Shown here one piece after another: positions 26,959-36,685 of a stretch of 64,000 bases of DNA. Below the pieces are notes generated by a model. The model made no database searches and was not told the origin of the DNA. It saw only the letters and a list, made by a program, of their open reading frames with translations. The stretch is from contig NZ_JAMZDX010000001.1 in assembly GCF_024172095.1 (NCBI RefSeq), positions 896,001 to 960,000 on the forward strand, written 5' to 3'. Numbering within the stretch: the first letter of the stretch is position 1; each line of letters starts with the position of its first letter. Position numbers and translations under genes: made by a program. The stretch is from Kitasatospora cinereorecta. Lineage in GTDB: Bacteria; Actinomycetota; Actinomycetes; Streptomycetales; Streptomycetaceae.

Positions 26959-28590
26959 GTGCTGGACACGTTCGACGGCGCGGCCGTCCGCACCTGGTGC
27001 CGGCTGGCCCTGGCCGCGCTCGGGCAGGCCCGCGAGGAGATCGACGCGCTCAACGTGTACCCGGTTCCGGACGGCGACACCGGCACCAACCTCTATCTGA
27101 CCGTCGAGTCGGCCGCCGAGGCGGTGGACGCGGTGTTCACCGCCGACGGGCACGGTGAAGGGGCCGCGCTCGGTCCGGCGGTCACCGCCGCCGCGCGCGG
27201 TGCGCTGATCGGGGCGCGCGGGAACTCCGGGGTGATCCTCGCGCAGTGGCTGCGCGGGCTGGCGGAGGTGCTGGCGGAGCACGGCGGTTCGCCCGAGGCG
27301 CTGCGCAAGGCGCTGCTGCGGGCCGCGGAGGCGGCGTACCAGGCGGTCGCCGAGCCGGTCGAGGGGACGCTGCTGACCGTCGCGGCGGCGGCGGCCAGGA
27401 CGGCGGACGCACGGCACGACGGGCTGACCGCGGTCGCCGAGGCGGCGTACCGGGCGGCCCGCGAGGCGCTGGTGCACACCCCCGACCAACTGGCCGTGCT
27501 GGCCGAGGCCGGGGTGGTGGACGCCGGCGGCCGCGGCCTGGTGGCGGTGCTCGGCGCCCTGGTGGACGCGGTGTCGGGGCAGAACCCGATGGGTCCGGTC
27601 GCCCTGCGGCAGGAGATCGCGGTGTCGTTCACGGCCGGCTGCGAAGGCCACGAGCGCCCGCCGGGCCCGGGCCACCCCGCGTTCGAGGTGATCTATCTGC
27701 TGGACGCGCCGGACGAGGCGCTGCCCGCCCTGCGCGAGCGGCTGGCCGGGCTCGGCGACTCGCTGGTGATCGGCGGCGGCGACGGGCTGTGGAACGTCCA
27801 CGTGCACGTCGACGACGCCGGCGCGGCCGTGGAGGCGGGCGTGGAGGCGGGCCGCCCGTACCGGATCAGGATCACCCACTTCGCCGAGGCGGCGGCCCGG
27901 GCGGGGGAGCGGGAGGAGACCGTCTCGCACGGCCGGGCGGTGCTCAGCGTGGTCTCCGGCACCGGTCTCGCCGAGCTGTGCGCCCAGGCCGGCTCCGCCG
28001 TGCTGCCCGCCGACCCGGACCGGCCGCCGGCCAGTGCCGAACTCGCCGAGGCGGTCCGCCGGTGCGCCGCCCGCGAGGTGATCCTGCTGCTCAACGACCC
28101 CGAGCTGCGCGCCGCCGCCGGGGCCGCCGCCGACCAGCTGCGCGAGGAGGGGCTGCGGATCGCCGTCCTGCCGACCCGCTCGCCGGTGCAGGGCCTCGCG
28201 GCGCTCGCGGTGCACGACGCCAGCCGCCGCTTCGACGAGGACGTGGTCGCCATGACCTCGGCCGCCGGTGCCACCCGGCACGCCGAACTCGCCGTCGCCG
28301 AGGGGGAGTCCTGGACGATGGCCGGGGTCTGCCAGTCCGGCGACGTACTCGGCCTGATCGACGGCGACGTGGTGGCGATCGGCGACGACCTCGCCGAGAC
28401 CGCCGTCACCCTGCTCGACCGGATGCTCGCCGCCGGCGGCGAACTGGTCACCCTGATCCTCGGCGAGGACCTCCCGCCCGGCCTGGCCGACCGGCTGGTC
28501 GCCCACACCCGCCGGACCCGCCCCGAGGTCGACACCGTGGCGTACGAGGGCGGGCAGGAGTCGGCGCTGCTGCTCATCGGGGTCGAGTGA
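26959..28590 (+). CDS. DAK2-domain kinase (FakA/YloV-like)
   Basis: A 543-residue protein with an N-terminal DAK2 ATP-binding domain (about residues 10-200; NVYPVPDGDTGTNLYLT and GARGNSGVILAQWLRG are nucleotide/Mg signatures) and a C-terminal DAK1-like/FakA domain. In Firmicutes, FakA phosphorylates fatty acids bound to a DegV-type FakB partner, whereas here the role is inferred only. The GTG at 26959 follows GGAGGAGAC. It lies 31 bases upstream of recG and is probably co-transcribed, an arrangement common in bacteria. Confidence 0.88.
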   Translation: MLDTFDGAAVRTWCRLALAALGQAREEIDALNVYPVPDGDTGTNLYLTVESAAEAVDAVFTADGHGEGAALGPAVTAAARGALIGARGNSGVILAQWLRGLAEVLAEHGGSPEALRKALLRAAEAAYQAVAEPVEGTLLTVAAAAARTADARHDGLTAVAEAAYRAAREALVHTPDQLAVLAEAGVVDAGGRGLVAVLGALVDAVSGQNPMGPVALRQEIAVSFTAGCEGHERPPGPGHPAFEVIYLLDAPDEALPALRERLAGLGDSLVIGGGDGLWNVHVHVDDAGAAVEAGVEAGRPYRIRITHFAEAAARAGEREETVSHGRAVLSVVSGTGLAELCAQAGSAVLPADPDRPPASAELAEAVRRCAAREVILLLNDPELRAAAGAAADQLREEGLRIAVLPTRSPVQGLAALAVHDASRRFDEDVVAMTSAAGATRHAELAVAEGESWTMAGVCQSGDVLGLIDGDVVAIGDDLAETAVTLLDRMLAAGGELVTLILGEDLPPGLADRLVAHTRRTRPEVDTVAYEGGQESALLLIGVE

Positions 28591-28621
28591 GCTGTCGCCG
28601 TCGTGGTGTAAACAGGTCACG

Positions 28622-30826
28622 ATGGGCGCTCTCGATGAACCTCTGACCAAGCTCGTCGGCGACCGCACCGCGAAGGTGCTGGCCGACAGCCTCAAGCTGC
28701 ACACGGTCGGCGACCTGCTGCACCACTACCCGCGCCGGTACGTCGAGCGCGGCCAGCTCACCAGCCTGGACGAGCTGGAGGTGGACGAGCACGTCACCGT
28801 GCTGGCCCGGATCGAGAAGGTCACCCTGATCCCGTTCCGCGGCCGCAAGGGCGACCGCCTCGAGGTGATCGTCACCGACGGGCGGGCCCGGCTCTCGCTG
28901 GTCTTCTTCAACCAGGGCTGGCGGCAGAAGGACCTCCGCCCCGGCGCCCAGGGCCTGTTCGCCGGCAAGGTCGGACTGTTCAACCGTACCCGGCAACTCG
29001 CCTCGCCCGACTACCAGTTGATCGACGAGGAAGCCGACACCGACGCCGCCACGCAGTTCGCCGGGCGGCTCATCCCGGTCTACCCGGCCAGCGCCCAGAT
29101 GCCCAGCTGGAAGCTGTCCATCTGCATCGAGACCGCGCTCACCAAACACCTCCCGGACGTCGGCGAGCCGCTGCCCGCCGACCTGCGCGCCGCCCACGAC
29201 CTCGCCCCGCTGCGCGAGGCCCTGGAGCTGATCCACCGCCCGCGCAACCACGCCGAGCGCGAGCGCGCCCAGGCCCGGCTGCGCTGGGACGAGGCGTTCG
29301 TGCTGCAGGTCGCCCTGGCCCAGCGCCGCGCCGCCGACTCCGCGCTGCCCGCCAAACCGCGCACCCCGCGGTCCGGCGGCCTGCTCGACGCCTTCGACGC
29401 GCGCCTCCCGTTCACCCTCACCGAGGGCCAGCAGAAGGTCTGCGGCGAGATCCTCCGCGACCTCGCCACCGAGCACCCGATGCACCGGCTGCTCCAGGGC
29501 GAGGTCGGCTCCGGCAAGACCCTGGTCGCCCTGCGCGCGATGCTCACCGTGGTCGACGCCGGCGGCCAAGCCGTCCTGCTCGCCCCCACCGAGGTGCTCG
29601 CCCAGCAGCACCACCGCTCGATCGTCGAGATGATGGGAGACCTGGCCGAGGGCGGCATGCTCGGCGGCTCCGAACTCGGCACCCGGGTCACCCTGCTCAC
29701 CGGCTCGATGGGCACGCCCGCCCGGCGTCAGGCCATGCTCGACATGGCCAGCGGCGACGCCGGCCTCGCCATCGGCACCCACGCCCTGATCGAGGACAAG
29801 GTCCAGTTCCAGGACCTCGGCCTGGTCGTGGTCGACGAGCAGCACCGCTTCGGCGTCGAGCAGCGCGACGCCCTGCGGGCCAAGGGCGGCCAGCCCCCGC
29901 ACCTGCTGGTGATGACCGCAACTCCTATCCCGCGTACCGTCGCGATGACCGTCTTCGGCGACCTGGAGACCTCCGTCCTCGACCAGCTGCCCTCCGGCCG
30001 CTCGCCGATCTCCTCCCACGTCGTCCCCGTGCTGGAGAAGCCCAACTTCCTCGCCCGCACCTGGGAACGGGTCCGCGAGGAGGTCGGCAAGGGCCACCAG
30101 GCGTACGTCGTCTGCCCCCGGATCGGCGACGAGGAGCCCGCCGACCCGAAGAAGAAGCGCAAGGCCGCCGCCGACGACCTGGAGGACCTCGGCGCGGCGA
30201 GCGACGAACGCCGCCCGCCGCTCTCGGTGGTGGAGACCGCCGAGATGCTCGCCAAGGGCCCGCTGGCCGGCCTGCGCCTGGAGATCCTGCACGGCCGGCT
30301 GGCGCCCGACGCCAAGGACGACGTGATGCGCCGCTTCGCCGCCGGCGAGGTGGACGTCCTGGTCGCCACCACCGTCATCGAGGTCGGCGTCAACGTCCCC
30401 AACTCCACCGTGATGGTCATCATGGACGCCGACCGCTTCGGCGTCTCCCAACTCCACCAGCTGCGCGGCCGGGTCGGCCGCGGCAGCGCCGCCGGCCTGT
30501 GCCTGCTGGTCAGCGAGATGCCCGCCGGCAGCGCCGCCCGCGCCCGCCTCGACGCCGTCGCCGGCACCCTGGACGGCTTCGCACTCTCCCGCATCGACCT
30601 GGAACAGCGCCGCGAGGGCGACGTGCTCGGCCAGGCCCAGTCCGGCGTGAAGTCCTCCCTCAAGGTGCTCTCCGTCCTCGACGACGAGGACGTCATCGCC
30701 ACCGCCCGCACCGAGGCCACCCGCCTGGTCGCCGCCGACCCCGACCTCGCCGACCACCCGGAGCTCCGCACCGTCCTGGAGAGCCTGCTCGACGAGGAGC
30801 GCGCCGAGTACCTGGAGAAGGGCTGA
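28622..30826 (+). CDS. recG: ATP-dependent DNA helicase RecG
   Basis: A 734-residue monomeric helicase that remodels stalled forks and recombination intermediates. The N-terminal wedge/OB region (YPRRYVERGQL) is followed by helicase motifs: Walker A GEVGSGKT near 293-300, DEQHRFGVEQR, TATPIPRT, TTVIEVGVNVPN and QLRGRVGRG. The central insertion near residue 510 is rich in Lys (PKKKRKAAADDLEDLG) and probably flexible. The ATG at 28622 is the family start. Confidence 0.97.
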   Translation: MGALDEPLTKLVGDRTAKVLADSLKLHTVGDLLHHYPRRYVERGQLTSLDELEVDEHVTVLARIEKVTLIPFRGRKGDRLEVIVTDGRARLSLVFFNQGWRQKDLRPGAQGLFAGKVGLFNRTRQLASPDYQLIDEEADTDAATQFAGRLIPVYPASAQMPSWKLSICIETALTKHLPDVGEPLPADLRAAHDLAPLREALELIHRPRNHAERERAQARLRWDEAFVLQVALAQRRAADSALPAKPRTPRSGGLLDAFDARLPFTLTEGQQKVCGEILRDLATEHPMHRLLQGEVGSGKTLVALRAMLTVVDAGGQAVLLAPTEVLAQQHHRSIVEMMGDLAEGGMLGGSELGTRVTLLTGSMGTPARRQAMLDMASGDAGLAIGTHALIEDKVQFQDLGLVVVDEQHRFGVEQRDALRAKGGQPPHLLVMTATPIPRTVAMTVFGDLETSVLDQLPSGRSPISSHVVPVLEKPNFLARTWERVREEVGKGHQAYVVCPRIGDEEPADPKKKRKAAADDLEDLGAASDERRPPLSVVETAEMLAKGPLAGLRLEILHGRLAPDAKDDVMRRFAAGEVDVLVATTVIEVGVNVPNSTVMVIMDADRFGVSQLHQLRGRVGRGSAAGLCLLVSEMPAGSAARARLDAVAGTLDGFALSRIDLEQRREGDVLGQAQSGVKSSLKVLSVLDDEDVIATARTEATRLVAADPDLADHPELRTVLESLLDEERAEYLEKG

Positions 30827-30838
30827 CGGAAGCCTCGA

Positions 30839-30866
30839 TTGTCAGTGCCCCAAGAGAGAATGTAGT
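30839..30866 (+). promoter_or_regulatory. Candidate promoter of the HTH orphan gene
   Basis: TTGTCA and TGTAGT are separated by 16 bases, 55 bases before the ATG at 30921 and just after recG. The tract is A/T-rich for this genome. Pattern-based only. Confidence 0.4.
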
Positions 30867-30920
30867 TGTTCGGGACGCACGCCAACGTGCGGGCCCGGTA
30901 CGAGAATTGGGGGTCATTGC

Positions 30921-31427
30921 ATGGCATTCCGTCACCTCAACGAGCTGCCGCTCGGCGACAAGGTCTTCCGGATCGAACTCGCCAGCGAGGACGACCGCGA
31001 AGTCACCCTCACCCTGACCGGCTGGCGCGAGGGGGCCGCCGCCAGCCCCGTCGCCTCCGGCAAGCTGCGCCTGCCGGTGGAGGACGTCGCGTCGCTGCGC
31101 ATCGCGCTCAACCGCGCCCTGCGCGCGCTGGCCATCGTCGCCGACGTCTCCGAGCCCATCCCCGACCGCGACGTCCTGCGCGAGCTCTACCCCGGCCACG
31201 GCGCCCCCTGGGTGCCGCAGCACGAGGAGGAGCTGGTCCGCCGCTTCCACGACGGCGAGACCATCGCCCGGATCGCCGCCCGCTACGGCCGTACCCCCGA
31301 CTCCGTCCGCACCAAGCTGCGGGAACTCGGCCACGACCCGCGCCGCCCGGAGTACTGCCCGCCGGACGGCTGCCTCTCCTGGTCCCGCTACGCGTCGCCG
31401 GCCCTGCTGGGCGCTGCCGAGGCGTGA
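30921..31427 (+). CDS. Unknown protein with a predicted helix-turn-helix
   Basis: A 168-residue protein I do not recognise. The N-terminal half looks beta-rich (KVFRIELASEDDREVTLTLT). Around residues 100-135, EELVRRFHDGETIARIAARY followed by TPDSVRTKLRELGHDP resembles an HTH of the sigma-region-4 or Myb type. The C-terminus holds two Cys (YCPPDGCLSW). The ATG at 30921 follows GGGGG. It has its own candidate promoter and a repeat hairpin after the stop, so it is probably monocistronic between recG and rsmD. Confidence 0.78.
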   Translation: MAFRHLNELPLGDKVFRIELASEDDREVTLTLTGWREGAAASPVASGKLRLPVEDVASLRIALNRALRALAIVADVSEPIPDRDVLRELYPGHGAPWVPQHEEELVRRFHDGETIARIAARYGRTPDSVRTKLRELGHDPRRPEYCPPDGCLSWSRYASPALLGAAEA

Positions 31428-31432
31428 TCTTC

Positions 31433-31508
31433 AGGGGCGCGGGGAACTGCGCGACCGGCCACCGCTCTACCTGAGCGCATGGCTGGGCGCGCAGTTCCCC
31501 GCGCCCCT
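31433..31508. repeat. GGGGCGCGGGGAAC palindromic repeat, copy C
   Basis: AGGGGCGCGGGGAACTGCGCG and its complement at 31488-31508 form a 21-bp perfect stem, continued by ACCGGCCA/TGGCTGGG with mismatches. The loop differs from copy B. It lies between two genes on the plus strand. Confidence 0.88.
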
Positions 31509-31564
31509 CGTGGTCGGCCGATCCCGTAGGTTTGAGCTGCCCGTACGAAAGGACCTCGCAGCAG

Positions 31565-32149
31565 ATGACCCGCGTGATCGCCGGGACGGCCGGCGGCCGC
31601 CGGCTGGCCGTGCCGCCCGGCCGGAACACCCGCCCGACCTCCGACAAGGCCCGGGAGGCGATGTTCTCCACGCTGGAGGCGCTCCGCGGGACGATCCACG
31701 GCGCCCGGATGCTCGACCTGTTCGGCGGCAGCGGCGCGGTCGGCCTGGAGGCGCTGTCCCGCGGCGCGGTGCACGCCCTCCTGGTGGAGTCCGACGCGAG
31801 CGCGGCCCGCACCATCCGCGAGAACGTCCGCACCCTCGCCCTCCCCGGCGCGGAGGTCCGCGCCGACAAGGCCGAACGGGTGATCGCCGGACCGGCCCCG
31901 GCGGCCCCGTACGACCTCGTTTTCCTGGACCCGCCGTACGCCGTCACCGATGACCAGGTGCGGGAGATGCTGATCACACTCGGGGCTGGGGGCTGGCTAG
32001 CGGAGGACGTACTCGTCACCGTGGAACGCAGCACTCGCGGCGGTGACTTCCGCTGGCCGGAGGGCTTCGACGGCCTGCGCTCGCGCCGGTACGGCGAGGG
32101 CACCCTCTGGTACGGTCGCGCCGCTGTCGAGGAAGACCAGGATTCGTAG
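31565..32149 (+). CDS. rsmD: 16S rRNA (guanine(966)-N2)-methyltransferase RsmD
   Basis: A 194-residue SAM-dependent methyltransferase that modifies G966 of 16S rRNA. Motif I is [20 protein letters not shown] and the catalytic NPPY-type motif is LDPPYAV. The N-terminal [12 protein letters not shown] and [15 protein letters not shown] are diagnostic. The ATG at 31565 (MTRVIAG) is chosen over an upstream in-frame start. It lies 44 bases upstream of coaD, a widespread pairing. Confidence 0.95.
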   Translation: MTRVIAGTAGGRRLAVPPGRNTRPTSDKAREAMFSTLEALRGTIHGARMLDLFGGSGAVGLEALSRGAVHALLVESDASAARTIRENVRTLALPGAEVRADKAERVIAGPAPAAPYDLVFLDPPYAVTDDQVREMLITLGAGGWLAEDVLVTVERSTRGGDFRWPEGFDGLRSRRYGEGTLWYGRAAVEEDQDS

Positions 32150-32193
32150 CACCCGCCGTACCCATCGGAAACGGGCCACAAGGGAGTGGACGC

Positions 32194-32679
32194 ATGCGCC
32201 GCGCCGTCTGTCCGGGGTCGTTCGACCCCATCACCAACGGGCACCTCGACATCATCGAGCGGGCCTCGAAGCTGTACGACGTGGTCCATGTCGCGGTGCT
32301 GATCAACAAGAACAAGCAGGGCATGTTCTCCATCGAGGAGCGGATCGCGCTCATCGAGGAGACCACCGCGCAGTACGGCAACATCGAGGTGGAGTCGCAT
32401 GCCGGCCTGCTGGTGGACTTCTGCCGGGACCGTGGCATCCCCGCGATCATCAAGGGCCTGCGGGCGGTCAGCGACTTCGACTACGAGCTCCAGATGGCCC
32501 AGATGAACCACGGGCTGACCGGGGTGGAGACGCTGTTCGTGCCGACGTCGCCGACCTACAGCTTCCTCTCCTCCAGCCTGGTGAAGGAGGTCGCCTCCTA
32601 CGGGGGCGACGTCTCGCACCTGCTGCCCGAGGTGGTCAACGCCCGGCTGGTCGAGCGAATCGCCGAGCGCGCCCGCTGA
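32194..32679 (+). CDS. coaD: Phosphopantetheine adenylyltransferase
   Basis: A 161-residue CoaD, the penultimate step of coenzyme A synthesis, transferring AMP to 4'-phosphopantetheine. Landmarks are [16 protein letters not shown] with the TxGH nucleotide motif, [19 protein letters not shown], and the C-terminal [19 protein letters not shown]. The ATG at 32194 is preceded by AAGGGAG. Confidence 0.97.
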   Translation: MRRAVCPGSFDPITNGHLDIIERASKLYDVVHVAVLINKNKQGMFSIEERIALIEETTAQYGNIEVESHAGLLVDFCRDRGIPAIIKGLRAVSDFDYELQMAQMNHGLTGVETLFVPTSPTYSFLSSSLVKEVASYGGDVSHLLPEVVNARLVERIAERAR

Positions 32680-32830
32680 ACGGCGCGGGAGACCGCTCCG
32701 ACTGACAGGGCGTTGTGAGCTCCGGGGGCAGTGGCCGTACAGTCTGTAGTCCCTGCCCCGTGGGCGCTGCCGAGCCGACGGGGACTGCCTCCGCCGCACC
32801 TCGGCGGCACACGGAAAGACTGAAGCGCCC

Positions 32831-33994
32831 GTGGACGTGCAGCAGAAACTCGATGAGATCGTCGCCATGGTCGAGAAGGCCAAGGCGATGCCGATGTCGG
32901 CCTCGTGCGTGGTGAACCGTGCCGAGCTGACCGGGATGCTGCGCGACCTGCGCGACACCATGCCGGCCGAACTCGCCCACGCCCAGTCGGTGGTGGCCGA
33001 CCACCAGCAGATGGTGGCCGACGCCCACGCCCAGGCCGACCAGATCATCCGCGGCGCGCACGACGAGCGCGGTTCGCTGATCTCCGACACCGAGGTGGTC
33101 CGCCAGGCCCAGGCCGAGGCCGACCGGATCCTGGCCGAGGCCCGGGCCGAGGTGGAGACCAAGCGCGCCGAGGCGGACGACTACGTCGACTCCAAGCTGG
33201 CCAACTTCGAGGTCGTGCTCACCAAGACGCTGGGCGCGGTCGGCCGCGGCCGGATCAAGCTGCGCGGCGAGTCCGGCGTGTACGAGCCGGACGCCGAGGG
33301 CGAGACGGACGGCGAGGAGTTCCAGCCGCGGTTCAGCCCGAGCCCCGAGGCGGACGAGTACGTCGACGTGAAGCTCGCCACGCTGGAGGCGGTGCTCTCG
33401 GCCACCCTGGAGGCGGTCGGCAAGGGCCGCGACAAGCTGCTCGGCAAGGCCCCGATCGACGAGCTGGGCGCCTACCTGGCCGCCGCCGACGAGGCCCAGC
33501 AGCTCAAGAACCGGGCCGAGGCGGTCGCCGCGGGCTTCGCCAACGAGGAGGAGCAGCCCTGGTACCGGGAGGACGTCCCGCAGCAGCAGAGCTGGCCGGA
33601 GCAGACCCCCGCCGCGGCCGGCTGGCAGGCCCCCGGTGAGGACCCTCCCCCAGCCTCCGGCTGGGGGGACCCCCATGGCCAGCCGCAGGCTCCGCAGTAC
33701 GCCGAGGTCTACAACGGCGGCTACGACCCGGCGGGCGCGCCGCAGGCCGACCCGTACGGCAACCAGTACGGCTACCAGCAGCAGCCCCAGGTCGACCAGT
33801 ACGGCTACCCCCAGCAGCAGGCGTACCCGCAGCAGTACGACCAGTGGGGCCACCCCCAGCCGGAGGTCGGCGGAGGGTACCCGCAGCAGCAGGGGCAGGC
33901 GCAGGTCCCGCAGCAGGGCAACCTGGACGAGACCAGCTTCTTCGACACCAGCATGATCGACATGACCCGGCTCCGGGAGCTCGGCGGCCGCTGA
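32831..33994 (+). CDS. DivIVA-like coiled-coil protein with Gln/Tyr-rich tail
   Basis: A 387-residue cytoplasmic protein. A short N-terminal segment (MDVQQKLDEIVAMVEKAKAM) precedes long coiled coils (about residues 35-130 and 165-240) with heptads such as EADRILAEARAEVETKRAEA. The stretch EADxYVDxKLA occurs twice (near 116 and 176), an internal duplication. After about residue 245 the chain is low complexity, rich in Pro, Gln, Tyr and Gly (YGNQYGYQQQPQ type), ending with a conserved-looking DTSMIDMTRLREL. A palindromic repeat is inserted in frame at 33642-33676. It resembles the coiled-coil protein usually found between coaD and yceD in streptomycetes. A role in polar growth or division is inferred. 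Confidence 0.85.
   Translation: MDVQQKLDEIVAMVEKAKAMPMSASCVVNRAELTGMLRDLRDTMPAELAHAQSVVADHQQMVADAHAQADQIIRGAHDERGSLISDTEVVRQAQAEADRILAEARAEVETKRAEADDYVDSKLANFEVVLTKTLGAVGRGRIKLRGESGVYEPDAEGETDGEEFQPRFSPSPEADEYVDVKLATLEAVLSATLEAVGKGRDKLLGKAPIDELGAYLAAADEAQQLKNRAEAVAAGFANEEEQPWYREDVPQQQSWPEQTPAAAGWQAPGEDPPPASGWGDPHGQPQAPQYAEVYNGGYDPAGAPQADPYGNQYGYQQQPQVDQYGYPQQQAYPQQYDQWGHPQPEVGGGYPQQQGQAQVPQQGNLDETSFFDTSMIDMTRLRELGGR
33642..33676. repeat. CCCCCAGCC palindromic repeat inserted in a coding region
   Basis: CCCCCAGCC, TCC and GGCTGGGGG (33647-33667) form a nine-bp hairpin flanked by ACCCT and ACCCCC. It is read in frame as PPPASGWGDP within the low-complexity tail. A related element occurs at 45631-45661. 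Confidence 0.7.
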
Positions 33995-34161
33995 ACCCGG
34001 TCGCCCGGGGGAGCGAAGTTGGGCCTGGCGCGACTCTCCGGTAGTCTGACCACTCCGGCCTGTTCGTGCCGGGTTCGCCGCGTGCCCGCGAACGGGCCGC
34101 GCACCGCAGGAACCATCGCGACACGCAGGGATGCGTGCCGCCGCCAGGAAGTCAGGACACC

Positions 34162-34806
34162 TTGAACCGCCTCGACCACCGCGACCCCCTCGTGTTCGAC
34201 ACGCACGAGCTCGGTCGTCGCCCCGGCTCGATGCGCAAGGTCGCCCGCACCCTGGAGGCCCCGGAGGGCCTGGGCATCGCGGATGTGATCGGCGTCCCGG
34301 AGAAGAGCGAGATCACGCTGGAGCTCCGCCTGGAGTCGGTGGTCGAGGGCGTGCTGGTGACCGGCAGCGCCGAGACCCACGTCGAGGGCGAGTGCTCCCG
34401 CTGCCTCGACCCGGTGGAGGACGACCTGGAGGTCGACTTCCAGGAGCTGTACTACTACCCGGAGTCCGACGAGCGCCACCGCGCCCGGACCACCGGGACC
34501 GACGACCTCGACGAGGAGTCGGAAGAGGAGACTTACCGTCTGGAGGGCGACTTCTTCGACCTCCAGCCGGTGCTGCGTGACGCGGTGGTGCTTGCACTGC
34601 CGCTGCAGCCGGTGTGCCGGGAAGACTGCCTGGGTCTGTGCTCCGAGTGCGGGGCCAGCCTGAACGACGACCCGGACCACCACCACGATGCCGCCGACCC
34701 TCGGTGGGCGGCTCTGCAGGGACTCTCCGCCGCCCCCGGCGACGAGGGTGACGAAGACAAGAACAGCGGTACCCGTGAGGGTCTCGCCGAGAACCAGGAG
34801 AAGTAG
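34162..34806 (+). CDS. yceD: YceD/DUF177 family protein
   Basis: A 214-residue YceD (DUF177) protein linked in bacteria to 23S rRNA accumulation and always close to rpmF. Landmarks are [34 protein letters not shown], and the C-terminal [13 protein letters not shown] cysteines. A TTG start at 34162 (LNRLDHRDP) fits the family N-terminus and has AGGA just upstream. A GTG at 34135 with AGGGA is a possible alternative adding nine residues. It lies two bases from rpmF, so the two are coupled. Confidence 0.9.
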   Translation: MNRLDHRDPLVFDTHELGRRPGSMRKVARTLEAPEGLGIADVIGVPEKSEITLELRLESVVEGVLVTGSAETHVEGECSRCLDPVEDDLEVDFQELYYYPESDERHRARTTGTDDLDEESEEETYRLEGDFFDLQPVLRDAVVLALPLQPVCREDCLGLCSECGASLNDDPDHHHDAADPRWAALQGLSAAPGDEGDEDKNSGTREGLAENQEK

Positions 34807-34808
34807 CC

Positions 34809-34982
34809 GTGGCTGTTCCGAAGCGGAAGATGTCGCGCAGCAACACGCGCCACCGCCGGTCCAACTGGAAGGCCGTCGCGCCCGCGCTCGTCGCGTGCGA
34901 CCGCTGCCACGAGCCGAAGCTGGCGCACATCGCGTGCCCGAGCTGCGGCACGTACAACCGTCGCCAGGTCCTCTCGGTCTGA
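34809..34982 (+). CDS. rpmF: 50S ribosomal protein L32 (zinc-binding form)
   Basis: A 57-residue L32: [20 protein letters not shown] at the N-terminus, then CDRC and CPSC as a four-cysteine zinc ribbon, ending RRQVLSV. The GTG at 34809 lies two bases after yceD. The order yceD-rpmF-rnc-mutM is conserved in actinomycetes and supports one operon. Confidence 0.97.
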   Translation: MAVPKRKMSRSNTRHRRSNWKAVAPALVACDRCHEPKLAHIACPSCGTYNRRQVLSV

Positions 34983-35002
34983 TCGGCGGGGTGCACGGAT
35001 CG

Positions 35003-35788
35003 ATGTCGGACAGTAACTCTCCCCGCAAGTCGGTCCCCGCTACCAACGGGGGCAAGGTCGGCGGGCCGGCTTCGACCGAATACGACGTCCTGGAAGGGCG
35101 CCTCGGGTACACGCTCGAGCGCGCCCTTCTGGTGCGCGCCCTGACCCACCGCTCGTACGCGTACGAGAACGGTGGCCTGCCCACCAACGAGCGCCTGGAG
35201 TTCCTGGGCGACTCGGTCCTGGGCCTGGTGGTGACCGACACCCTCTACCGCCTCCACCCGGAGGTCGCCGAGGGCACGCTCGCCAAACTTCGCGCCGCGG
35301 TGGTCAACTCCCGCGCGCTCGCCGAGGTCGGCCGCGGCCTGGACCTCGGTGCCTTCATCCGGCTCGGCAAGGGTGAGGAGGGGACCGGCGGCCGCGACAA
35401 GTCGTCGATCCTCGCCGACACCGTCGAGGCCGTGATCGGCGCCATCTACCTGGACCAGGGCCTGGAAGCCGCGACCGCCTTCGTGCACCGGCTGTTCGAC
35501 CCGCTGATCGAGGAGTCCGCCCAGCTCGGCGCCGGCCTCGACTGGAAGACCAGCCTCCAGGAGCTGACCGCCATGGTCGGCATCGGCGTCCCCGAGTACG
35601 TGGTGACCGAGTCCGGTCCCGACCACGAGAAGACCTTCACCGCCGCCGCCCGGGTGGCCGGCGAGGACTACGGCACCGGCACCGGCCGCTCCAAGAAGGA
35701 AGCCGAGCAGAAGGCCGCCGAGTCCGCCTGGCGTGCGATCAAGGCCAAGTACGGCGACGACCAGCCGGGTGCCGGCGCAGCCGCCTAG
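35003..35788 (+). CDS. rnc: Ribonuclease III
   Basis: A 261-residue RNase III that cleaves double-stranded RNA in rRNA processing. In streptomycetes the gene is also known as absB, because mutants lose antibiotic production. The signature [18 protein letters not shown] contains the metal-binding Glu/Asp residues, with the second acidic pair in [13 protein letters not shown]. The C-terminal dsRBD runs from DWKTSLQEL to the end. The ATG at 35003 ([10 protein letters not shown]) follows rpmF by 20 bases. Confidence 0.97.
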   Translation: MSDSNSPRKSVPATNGGKVGGPASTEYDVLEGRLGYTLERALLVRALTHRSYAYENGGLPTNERLEFLGDSVLGLVVTDTLYRLHPEVAEGTLAKLRAAVVNSRALAEVGRGLDLGAFIRLGKGEEGTGGRDKSSILADTVEAVIGAIYLDQGLEAATAFVHRLFDPLIEESAQLGAGLDWKTSLQELTAMVGIGVPEYVVTESGPDHEKTFTAAARVAGEDYGTGTGRSKKEAEQKAAESAWRAIKAKYGDDQPGAGAAA

Positions 35789-35797
35789 GCTGGCCAC

Positions 35798-36652
35798 GTG
35801 CCCGAACTTCCCGAGGTCGAGGTGGTCCGGCGGGGTTTGACCCGCTGGGTCGCCGGCCGGACCGTCATCGCCGCCCAGGTCCTCCATCCACGCGCCGTCC
35901 GCCGCCAACCCGGCGGGGCCGACCAGTTCACCGCCATGCTCGTCGGCGCCACCCTCGGCGACGCCCAGCGCCGCGGCAAGTACCTGTGGGTACCGCTCGG
36001 CAACGGCCTGTCGATGGTGGGCCACCTCGGCATGAGCGGCCAACTGCTCGTCCAGGACGCCTCGGTGCCGGACGAGACCCACCTGCGGGTCCGGCTCCGC
36101 TTCACCGACGGCGACGGCGAACTGCGCTTCGTCGACCAGCGCACCTTCGGCGGACTCGCCGTCGAGGAGGCCGAACCGGACGACCCCGAGCACACCCCCG
36201 TCTCCATCGCGCACATCGCCCGCGACCCGCTCGACCCGCGCTTCGACGACGCCGCCTTCGTCACCGCGCTGCGCGCCAAGCGCACCACCGTCAAGCGCGC
36301 CCTGCTCGACCAGACCCTGATCAGCGGTGTCGGCAACATCTACGCGGACGAGGCGCTCTGGCGCACCCGGCTCCACTACGACCGGCCCACCGCCACCCTG
36401 ACCCGCCCGCTCGCCACCGAACTGCTGCGGCACGCCCGCGAGGTGATGACCGCCGCGCTGGCCGTCGGCGGCACCAGCTTCGACAGCCTCTACGTGAACG
36501 TGAACGGCGAGAGCGGCTACTTCTCGCGCGACCTCGACGCGTACGGGCGCGAGGGGGTGCCCTGCCGGCGCTGCGGGACGCCGATGCGGCGGGAGGCGTG
36601 GATGAACCGGTCCAGCTACTTCTGCCCGCGCTGCCAGCGGCGACCGCGGTAG
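35798..36652 (+). CDS. mutM: Formamidopyrimidine-DNA glycosylase
   Basis: A 284-residue Fpg/MutM removing oxidised purines such as 8-oxoguanine. The catalytic Pro1 and Glu2 are in (M)[13 protein letters not shown], the Lys near 57 is in RRGKYLW, and the zinc finger is CRRCGTPM with CPRC at the end. The GTG at 35798 is nine bases after rnc. Confidence 0.97.
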   Translation: MPELPEVEVVRRGLTRWVAGRTVIAAQVLHPRAVRRQPGGADQFTAMLVGATLGDAQRRGKYLWVPLGNGLSMVGHLGMSGQLLVQDASVPDETHLRVRLRFTDGDGELRFVDQRTFGGLAVEEAEPDDPEHTPVSIAHIARDPLDPRFDDAAFVTALRAKRTTVKRALLDQTLISGVGNIYADEALWRTRLHYDRPTATLTRPLATELLRHAREVMTAALAVGGTSFDSLYVNVNGESGYFSRDLDAYGREGVPCRRCGTPMRREAWMNRSSYFCPRCQRRPR

Positions 36653-36685
36653 GTACGAGCCGGCGCGGTAGGCACGAGCCCGGCT

